Assembly (NCBI GenBank): GCA_021800315.1
Contig: JAJYZD010000104.1
Location: 1-11,598 of the forward strand
Length of the DNA: 11,598 bases
Direction: 5' to 3'
Source of the DNA: Bacillota bacterium
Lineage (GTDB): Bacteria; Bacillota; Desulfotomaculia; Desulfotomaculales; JAJYZD01
Positions 6,257 through 11,598 of the stretch are shown one piece after another (the first letter of the stretch is position 1; every line of letters starts with the position of its first letter). Both the position numbers and the translations under genes were made by a program. The notes under the pieces were generated by a model. It was given only the letters and a program-made list of their open reading frames with translations, searched no databases and was not told where the DNA came from.

Positions 6257-6290
6257 AAAGACCGCCCGGGAAAGCCGGGCGGTCTTTTTT
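6257..6290 (+). terminator. Intrinsic terminator of the 334-residue gene
   Basis: An 11-base-pair GC-rich stem (AGACCGCCCGG with CCGGGCGGTCT) closes a five-base loop GAAAG (6270-6274) and is followed by six T residues. It lies between convergent genes and could also stop the opposite transcript weakly, since only a short T-run (TTTGT) follows on the minus strand. Confidence 0.92.
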
Positions 6291-6302
6291 GGCATTGTCC
6301 GG

Positions 6303-6794
6303 CTAAACAAAGACGTGGTCGCGTTCATCCACCTGCAGGCCGGTGTATTCCCCCGTCTTCGCGTCGTACGAATAGCACTCGCGCAGGACTTCCGGCGGCA
6401 CTTTTTCGAAGTCCAACAGAATTTTACCCGGTTCCCGGCCGGAGATGAAGACCCTGTAGCCGCGCAGTTCCTTGACCGGTACCCGGATTAATCTATCCTT
6501 ATCGGTGCCGTGGCGTACGGAAACCGTTTCGCTGGTAAAGGTGCGCAGCGTTACGGCCACCGGGGAGCCGCCGCCGAACATGCCGAAGAGTTTGGCGCAG
6601 ACGAGCGGATCCTGCCCAGGTTCCATACCGAACCGGCCGTCGACGGAAATGTCGAATTCCAGTACTTTTTCGCCGTCGCCGACCACGGTACCGATACCGC
6701 GACCGTGGGCGCGCAAAACTTTTTCAATGAAGTTTTCTCCTGCCCAAACCAGGCTTGTTCCGCCGACGAACTCTCTGCCCCTGCGGCCGGCCAT
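6303..6794 (-). CDS. 163-residue protein of unknown function
   Basis: I do not recognise this family. ATG at 6794-6792 is chosen because AGGGGGA precedes it by about seven bases; an in-frame ATG 13 codons earlier lacks such a site. The protein appears soluble, with many short beta-prone segments (GTVVGDGEKVLEFDISVDG, VAVTLRTFTSETVSV, GYRVFISG, GKILLDFEKV) and one helical piece (FIEKVLRAHG). That pattern suggests a small beta-barrel or sandwich. No metal site, nucleotide loop or membrane segment is visible. It sits alone on the minus strand, facing the 334-residue gene and divergent from the glycosyltransferase, under its own candidate promoter, so context gives no functional clue. Confidence 0.7.
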   Translation of the reverse strand: MAGRRGREFVGGTSLVWAGENFIEKVLRAHGRGIGTVVGDGEKVLEFDISVDGRFGMEPGQDPLVCAKLFGMFGGGSPVAVTLRTFTSETVSVRHGTDKDRLIRVPVKELRGYRVFISGREPGKILLDFEKVPPEVLRECYSYDAKTGEYTGLQVDERDHVFV

Positions 6795-6840
6795 AACGGT
6801 ATCCCCCTTTGCGGACGGTTCTTCACCAATCAACGGGTTA

Positions 6841-6871
6841 ATAGTACCACAGAACGCCCCTGCCCGGTCAA
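6841..6871 (-). promoter_or_regulatory. Candidate promoter of the 163-residue gene
   Basis: On the minus strand TTGACC (6871-6866) is followed after 19 bases by TACTAT (6846-6841). A TG one base ahead of the -10 gives an extended -10 that can tolerate the long spacer. It lies about 47 bases before the ATG. Confidence 0.6.
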
Positions 6872-6951
6872 CTTTCCGGTCCCCGATCCGGGTGGTTCTT
6901 TAATGGGCCGCCAGGTATAACCAGGTCCCTTCCCCTTCATAATACCACTGG

Positions 6952-6980
6952 TTGGAAGGAAAACTAAACTGAACTATCCT
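6952..6980 (+). promoter_or_regulatory. Candidate promoter of the glycosyltransferase gene
   Basis: TTGGAA (6952-6957) and TATCCT (6975-6980) are 17 bases apart, each matching four of six consensus positions. Transcription would start only about 15 bases before the start codon, leaving just room for the GGAGG ribosome site. Moderate support only. Confidence 0.4.
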
Positions 6981-7003
6981 CACCGGTCCGGAGGTTGCAA
7001 GCG

Positions 7004-8242
7004 TTGAAGGTATTGATGTTTTCCCGGGAATTTCCACCGCAGAAAGTGGGCGGGCTGGCCCAGCATGTTTATGATTTGAGCCGCTTTCTGGCCAGACGCC
7101 GCCTGGAAGTCCACCTGTTCACGGGGGGCGGGGCGCAAGCCCCGGCCTACGAGCGGGTGGAAGGCGTCCATGTCCACCGCACCACACCCTACCAGGTCTC
7201 CGCCACCGACTTCGCCGCCGGGGTGATCCAGTTCAACGTGGCCCTTCTGGAGCGGGTGATGAGCCAGTTTCAGGGCCCGGAGGGCTTCGACGTGATCCAC
7301 GGCCACGACTGGCTGGTGGCTTACGCCGCCAAGGCTCTCAAACACGCCTGGCGCCTGCCCCTGGTGGCCACCATTCACGCGACCGAGTGGGGACGCAACA
7401 ACGGCCTCCATAACGCCCTGCAGCGGCACATCAGCGACGTCGAATGGTGGCTGGCCTACGAGGCCTGGCGCGTCATCTGCTGCAGCCGCTACATGGAGGA
7501 CGAGGTGCGCCGTGTATTCCAGGTGCCGGCGGACAAGATAGTGGTGATCGCGAACGGGGTGGAGCGGCAGCGTTTTGCCGTGGTGCCGGAAACTTTGCGG
7601 CGGGACGACTACGCCGCTCCCGACGAGGAAATCGTCTTTTGCGCCGGCCGTCTGGTGCGGGAGAAGGGTGTGCAGGTGTTGCTGTCGGCCGCTCCCCGCA
7701 TCTTTGCCGGATACCCCCGCACCAAGCTGGTCATCGCCGGATCCGGTCCTTTCGAGCCGGAACTGCGCCACCTGGCCGCCCACCTGGGCATAGGCCATCG
7801 CGTTTACTTCACCGGGCACCTGGATGAGACCAGGTTGAAGCAATTCCTGCGTTGGGCCGCCGTGGCGGTTTTCCCCAGCCTGTACGAGCCGTTCGGCATC
7901 GTGGCCCTCGAGGCGATGGCCGCCCAAACCCCGGTGGTTGTGTCCGATACCGGCGGCCTGTCCGAAATCGTGCGGCACGGCGTGGACGGCTTGAAGTTCA
8001 ATACAGGCAAACCCGAGTCCCTGGCCGACACGGTCATGGCCCTCCTGAACAACAGGTCTCTGGGGCGCCGCCTGATCCAGGAAGCCCATCGCCGCCTGGC
8101 CGCCGATTACAACTGGGACACTCTGGCCGGACGGACCGCGCAGGTCTACCGCGAGGTGGTCGCTGAGAGCCGCAAACAGGCCTGGCAGGGTAGGCCCCGT
8201 TCCCGCTTCGGACTGGACAAGCTCCTGTCCGGCCAGGGCTGA
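7004..8242 (+). CDS. Glycosyltransferase family 4 (GT-B fold, starch/glycogen synthase-like)
   Basis: This 412-residue cytoplasmic or membrane-associated sugar transferase uses a nucleotide sugar donor. The N-terminal domain opens with MKVLMFSREFPPQKVGGLAQ, the glycine-rich acceptor-side motif of GT4 and GT5 enzymes, and holds IHGHDW (98-103). The C-terminal donor domain has GRLVREKG (215-222, Arg216 and Lys221 for phosphate contacts), VIAGSGP, and the EX7E retaining-enzyme motif at Glu295-Glu303 (EPFGIVALE), followed by TGGLSEIV. TTG at 7004 lies nine bases after GGAGG; the TTG at 6995 abuts that GGAGG and is too close. The product could be glycogen, a cell-wall polysaccharide or a glycolipid, and the sequence does not decide. 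It appears to be a single-gene unit. No terminator with a T-run follows. Confidence 0.9.
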   Translation: MKVLMFSREFPPQKVGGLAQHVYDLSRFLARRRLEVHLFTGGGAQAPAYERVEGVHVHRTTPYQVSATDFAAGVIQFNVALLERVMSQFQGPEGFDVIHGHDWLVAYAAKALKHAWRLPLVATIHATEWGRNNGLHNALQRHISDVEWWLAYEAWRVICCSRYMEDEVRRVFQVPADKIVVIANGVERQRFAVVPETLRRDDYAAPDEEIVFCAGRLVREKGVQVLLSAAPRIFAGYPRTKLVIAGSGPFEPELRHLAAHLGIGHRVYFTGHLDETRLKQFLRWAAVAVFPSLYEPFGIVALEAMAAQTPVVVSDTGGLSEIVRHGVDGLKFNTGKPESLADTVMALLNNRSLGRRLIQEAHRRLAADYNWDTLAGRTAQVYREVVAESRKQAWQGRPRSRFGLDKLLSGQG

Positions 8243-8682
8243 CGGGTACGGAAGGCCGTCGGTGAACCGGAGCGGGCGGATGAATTCGGCGAACAGGGGA
8301 CGATGGATTACGTATACGCCTCTTGCACGCCGATATATTCGGCCTTTATCTCCGAAAAAGCTGGTTACGGACGGCCCTGTTCCGATTGTTGAGAGGGAGC
8401 CGGTTTTGTCGCCGGGGGGGAATCGCGCGGCCGGAAAAGGAAAATGCCGGTGCGTCAGTCTGGCTGCAAAAAAACGATGTCACCGACGTCACCGTCATCA
8501 ACGATCCTATCGTACCATTCCCGGGTCTCGACGTCAAGACAAATATCGACAATCTGCGGCGGGTAAACCGGCGGAACGTCAGAGGGGAACAGGCCGGGGG
8601 GTGCCGCGTCGGCGGCAGGGATTTTACCGGCCCGGGGAGAATACTGTCGGCGACAAGTTTTTCGTCTAAACGGGGGAACAGG
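8243..8682 (+). other. 440-base gap before mobB without a convincing gene
   Basis: The frame of mobB stays open back to a TTG at 8323, but the sequence before ATG 8683 is low in conserved character and rich in Arg and Gly, so I do not treat it as coding. A short stem GCCGA/TCGGC (8329-8343) and a tandem nine-base repeat, GTCACCGAC/GTCACCGTC (8479-8496), are visible. A 29-codon frame (8303-8392) ends in Cys-Ser-Asp-Cys and is preceded by AGGGGA at short distance; it could be a leader peptide but support is weak. No clear promoter for mobB was found. Confidence 0.4.
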
Positions 8683-9177
8683 ATGATTCCCGTCATTTCC
8701 GTAGTCGGCTATGCCGATTCAGGCAAAACCACGGTCGTGGTCGACCTGGTCGGCGCTTTGAAAAACCGGGGTTACCGGGTGGCCGCGGTCAAACATGCTC
8801 CTCACGGCTACGCGATGGACGCCCCCGGTAAAGACTCTTCCCGGTACCTCGGGGCGGGAGCGGACAAGGTGGCCGTGGCCGGTCCGGACTCCCTGACCTT
8901 TCACGAGCGGACGCCGACGCACCTGTCTTTGGCCGGGGTATGCGCGAGAATCAGCGGCGTGGACTGCATCATCGCCGAAGGCTTCAAGACCGAGCCGGGG
9001 CCGAAGGTGGGGGTTTTCCGGCAAGGGTACGGGGCCGGCCGCGTGGAAGGTTTGATCGCGGTGGTCAGCGATTACATGGTGGAAGAAAATGTACCGTGCT
9101 TTTCTTTCGAACAGATGGAGGAATTGGCGGACTTCATCGTGAAATATGTTAGCGGTACCCGGGTAACAAATGAATAA
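8683..9177 (+). CDS. mobB: Molybdopterin-guanine dinucleotide biosynthesis protein MobB
   Basis: This 164-residue GTP-binding P-loop protein is the accessory factor that works with MobA in converting molybdopterin to the guanine dinucleotide form used by formate dehydrogenases. Walker A is GYADSGKTT (9-17). Typical MobB segments follow: VKHAPHGYAMDAPGKDSSR (36-54), then an AGAD turn, and later IIAEGFKTEPGPKVGVFR (the DCIIAEGFK Walker B region). ATG at 8683 sits just after GGGGGAACAGG and places the P-loop at the normal distance from the N-terminus. The length matches stand-alone MobB. The next gene is a bis-MGD formate dehydrogenase, the expected client. MobB is often dispensable in bacteria that have MobA, so it may only boost cofactor loading. 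Confidence 0.92.
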   Translation: MIPVISVVGYADSGKTTVVVDLVGALKNRGYRVAAVKHAPHGYAMDAPGKDSSRYLGAGADKVAVAGPDSLTFHERTPTHLSLAGVCARISGVDCIIAEGFKTEPGPKVGVFRQGYGAGRVEGLIAVVSDYMVEENVPCFSFEQMEELADFIVKYVSGTRVTNE

Positions 9178-9180
9178 GGT

Positions 9181-9299
9181 GCTCCGAGCTTTTCTACCTA
9201 CAGCCGGCGGGCCAGGGGGAAAGGTCGTTAGGGCAGGCCTGGAAACGGGACCCGCCTCCCGAGGTTGGAAAGGAGCTTTTGTCGCCCGGCCCGGCTGGA
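9181..9299 (+). ncRNA. Candidate molybdenum/tungsten cofactor riboswitch (Moco or Tuco RNA) upstream of fdhA
   Basis: This non-coding stretch between mobB and fdhA can fold into an outer stem GCTCC/GGAGC (9181-9185 with 9272-9276). Within it is a long arm GCGGG/CCCGC (9207-9211 with 9251-9255) stacked on CCAGG/CCTGG (9212-9216 with 9238-9242). Single-stranded purine-rich pieces include GGGGGAAAGGTC, GGAAACGGGA and GAGGTTGGAAAGGAG. From memory, these match the conserved parts of the Moco RNA motif, which sits upstream of cofactor-synthesis and molybdoenzyme genes. Moco and Tuco variants differ in one hairpin (P3) and I cannot decide between them. Location between a cofactor gene and a cofactor-requiring enzyme fits. 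GGCUGGA at 9293-9299 could pair with 9356-9362 as an antiterminator. Confidence 0.7.
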
Positions 9300-9354
9300 A
9301 CGTGCCGCTTCTGGCATTGCTCCGGCGGTCTGCGGGTGTGCGTGACAAGGTTTT

Positions 9355-9379
9355 CTCCAGCCCCCGGCTGGAGTTTTTT
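9355..9379 (+). terminator. Leader terminator before fdhA (riboswitch expression platform)
   Basis: An eight-base-pair stem CTCCAGCC/GGCTGGAG (9355-9362 with 9366-9373), loop CCC, is followed by six T residues. It ends 33 bases before the fdhA start, so it must control entry into fdhA. Its left arm is also complementary over seven bases to 9293-9299, giving mutually exclusive terminator and antiterminator forms. Confidence 0.85.
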
Positions 9380-9412
9380 GTGATCGAGTCAATTGGGAAG
9401 GGAGTGGTCGAA

Positions 9413-11598
9413 TTGGATCTTGTCCAACTAACCATTGATGGAAGGGGCGTCGCCGTTCCGGCCGGCACATCGGTGCTGGAGGCCGCCGAGCAGGCCGGCA
9501 TCCATATTCCGCGGCTGTGCCATGACCGGGAACTGGTGCCTTTCGGGGCCTGCCGGTTGTGCGTGGTGGAGATCAAGGGTCTGCGCAACCTGCCCGCCTC
9601 CTGCGTGACCGCGGTGAGTCCGGGCATGGAGGTGCAAACCGCTACGCCGGCGGTCGTTGAAGCCCGGCAGGTCATATTGGAACTGCTTTTGGCCAATCAC
9701 CCGCAGGATTGCCTGACCTGCGAGAAGTCGGGCAACTGCGCCCTGGCCGGGTACTGCTACCAGTACGGCGTGCGGGAGTCGCGCCTTAAGGGAGAGAGTC
9801 ACGCCTACCCGGCGGATGACACCAACCCGTTCATCGTACGCGATCTCAACAAGTGCATCCTGTGCGGCAAGTGTGTACGGGCCTGCGCCGAGATAACCGG
9901 CCAGGACATCCTGGATTTCGCCTACCGGGGCTTTTCTACCAGGCCCACCACTTTCGGCGACGCCCCCTTGCTGGAGTCGGACTGTGTTTTCTGCGGCAAC
10001 TGCGTGGCCGTCTGTCCGACCGGGGCTCTGACGGAAAAGCAACGGCTCGGCCGGGGTCGCTACTGGGAAATGGAAAGGGTGAAGACCACCTGTCCTTTTT
10101 GCGGTGTCGGTTGCAACTTCGACCTGTTGGTCCACGGGGGGCGGATCGTGGGCGTGGCCTCCAACGAGACCGCTCCGGTGAACGGCAAGGCCCTGTGCAT
10201 CAAGGGTCGTTTCGGATGGGACTTCATTTACAACGAAAAGCGGTTGACCTCCCCCCTGATCAAGAAAAACGGCCGCTTTGAGGAGGCTTCCTGGGACGAG
10301 GCCCTGGACCTGGTGGCCCGCCGCCTGGGCGAAATAAAGGCCGAACACGGTCCGGAGGCCTTTGCCGCGCTCAGTTCGGCCCGGTGTACCAACGAGGAAA
10401 ACTACCTCTTGCAGAGGTTTACAAGGGCGGTGATGGGCACCAATAATGTCGACCACTGTGCCCGCACCTGACACGCTCCGACCGTGGCCGGTCTGGCCAC
10501 TTCTTTCGGCAGCGGCGCGATGACCAATTCCATCAACGAGATCAAGGACGCCCAATTGCTGTTCCTGATCGGAACCAATACCACGGAGGCCCATCCGGTT
10601 ATCGGCTACCGGATGAAACAGGCCGTGCGTAGCGGCGCCAGGCTCATCGTCGCCGACCCGCGGCGCATCGAACTGGCCGGAACGGCCGACTACTGGCTGC
10701 GCCTCAAGCCGGGCACCGACATTCAGTTGCTGAACGGGCTCATGCACATCATCATCGCCGAGGGTCTGCAGAACCAGGAATTTATCGCCACCCGGACGGA
10801 AAACTTCGAGGCGCTGTATGACGCGGTCAAACCGTATACGCCGGAGTACGTATCCGGGGTAACGGGGATTTCCGTGGACGACCTTTACGCGGTCGCCCGG
10901 CTCTACGCCACGACCGACCGGGCCATGCTCTTCTACACCCTGGGGATTACGGAGCATGTCTGCGGGACCAGCAACGTCATGAGCTGCGCCAACCTGGCCC
11001 TCTTGACCGGTCACCTGGGCCGCCCCTCCACCGGCGTCAACCCCATCCGGGGCCAGAACAACGTGCAGGGGGCCTGCGACATGGGCGCGCTGCCCAACGT
11101 CTACCCCGGTTACCAGAAGGTGCCCGAACTCAAGGTCAAGGCCAAGTTCGAAGATGCGTGGGGCGTACCGCTTTCCGGCGAGGTCGGGCTGACGATCCCG
11201 GAGATGTTCGATGCCGCCAACGCGGGCCGGGTCAAGGCCATGTACATTCTGGGCGAGAATCCCGTGCTGACCGATCCCAACGCCAACCACATCAAGGCCG
11301 GCCTGGCCAAGCTGGAATTCCTGGTGGTGCAGGAGCTTTTCCTCACGGAAACCGCCGAGTACGCCGACGTCATCCTGCCGGCGGCGAGCTTCGCCGAGAC
11401 GGACGGGACCTACACCAATACCGAGCGGCGGGTGCAGAGGTGTCGTCGGGCCATTGCGCCGCTCGCCGGGCGGGCCAACTGGCAGACCATCGAGGACCTG
11501 TTCAACCGGATGGGGTACCCGGTCCACTATGACCGCCCCGGGGAAATCTTCGCCGAGATGGCCGCGCTGACGCCTTCCTACGCGGGTATCACCTACGA
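9413..11598 (+). CDS. fdhA: Formate dehydrogenase catalytic subunit, selenocysteine-containing (3' end outside window)
   Basis: This molybdopterin (Mo or W) enzyme interconverts formate and CO2. Domains in order: 2Fe-2S ferredoxin-like (Cys36, 47, 50, 64); His-Cys 4Fe-4S cluster (His96, Cys100, 103, 109); two ferredoxin 4Fe-4S clusters (Cys148/151/154/158 and 191/194/197/201); the active-site 4Fe-4S (Cys227, 230, 234, 262); then the bis-MGD domain. An in-frame TGA at 10469-10471 encodes selenocysteine 353 in DHCART-Sec-HAPTVAGL, the standard active-site context, and homology continues without break to the window end (728 codons seen; about 890 is usual for this long form). The long N-terminal cluster array is that of Moorella-type FdhA and NAD(P)- or bifurcating enzymes, so partner subunits may follow. 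TTG at 9413 is chosen for AAGGGAG eight bases earlier and because it begins the ferredoxin fold. Control by the upstream riboswitch-terminator is likely. Confidence 0.95.
10469..10509 (+). promoter_or_regulatory. UGA selenocysteine codon with bacterial SECIS hairpin
   Basis: The TGA (10469-10471) is followed by a stem GTGGCC/GGCCAC (10484-10489 with 10495-10500) closing the loop GGTCT. An outer stem CCGA/TCGG (10478-10481 with 10506-10509) lies below it. The loop GGUCU and its distance of 18 bases from the UGA match the SelB-binding SECIS of Escherichia coli fdhF as I recall it. This marks the UGA as selenocysteine, not stop. Confidence 0.92.

Noticed and set aside
6980..8089. 369-codon minus-strand frame opposite the glycosyltransferase
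   Set aside because: Antisense shadow; the plus strand carries the EX7E motif and the full GT-B layout.
8323..8682. N-terminal extension of mobB
   Set aside because: MobB proteins start a few residues before the P-loop, as ATG 8683 does with its own ribosome site; the upstream residues look random.
9170..9412. N-terminal extension of fdhA from the ATG at 9170
   Set aside because: The extension would run through the riboswitch candidate and the terminator, has no conserved protein character, and a good ribosome site precedes TTG 9413.
10469..10471. TGA in fdhA as a true stop or nonsense mutation
   Set aside because: It falls exactly at the selenocysteine site, with a SECIS hairpin downstream and uninterrupted homology after it.
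9428..11527. 699-codon minus-strand frame spanning the fdhA region
   Set aside because: It is a shadow of fdhA: no motifs, high Gly/Val/His/Gln content, and the plus strand encodes all expected iron-sulfur and active-site motifs.

Overview
This 11.6 kb window looks like part of a GC-rich, anaerobic, Gram-positive chromosome, most plausibly a Desulfotomaculum/Pelotomaculum/Moorella-type member of the Clostridia. The grounds are purine-rich Shine-Dalgarno sites, frequent TTG and GTG starts (6 of the 10 genes by my choice of starts), sigma-A-like promoters, a selenocysteine-containing formate dehydrogenase, and a homocitrate-synthase-family enzyme beside an isocitrate dehydrogenase. The lineage is an inference from gene content, not a search result.

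Left part (1-2250), minus strand: the N-terminal piece of an ABC-transporter ATPase, a 72-residue protein of unknown function whose stop overlaps the ATPase start, a perfect 35-bp palindrome, and an MFS carrier of the phosphate:H+ symporter type. Upstream of the carrier are 11-bp-spaced direct repeats that resemble a PhoP/PhoB box array, placed just ahead of a -10 element. Beside it on the plus strand is a degenerate reading frame (2241-2450) that reads like a fragment of a beta-rich surface protein.

Middle (2733-6290), plus strand: a homocitrate/Re-citrate synthase family enzyme, then an isocitrate dehydrogenase family enzyme with isocitrate-type substrate residues. Together they suggest a module from acetyl-CoA to 2-oxoglutarate rather than nitrogenase cofactor synthesis. 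A near-consensus promoter and a leader with possible alternative pairings precede a 334-residue protein I do not recognise, which ends in a clear intrinsic terminator. An unrecognised 163-residue gene (6303-6794) runs convergently.

Right part (7004-11598), plus strand: a GT4-type glycosyltransferase, a 440-bp gap with no convincing gene, mobB (molybdenum cofactor GTP-binding protein), a candidate molybdenum/tungsten cofactor riboswitch with terminator and antiterminator pairings, and fdhA. FdhA is a multi-iron-sulfur formate dehydrogenase read through an in-frame UGA (selenocysteine 353) with a SECIS hairpin directly after it; the gene runs off the window. Thus a cofactor-assembly gene, a candidate cofactor sensor and a cofactor-dependent enzyme lie in sequence.

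No tRNA, rRNA, CRISPR array or insertion sequence was seen.
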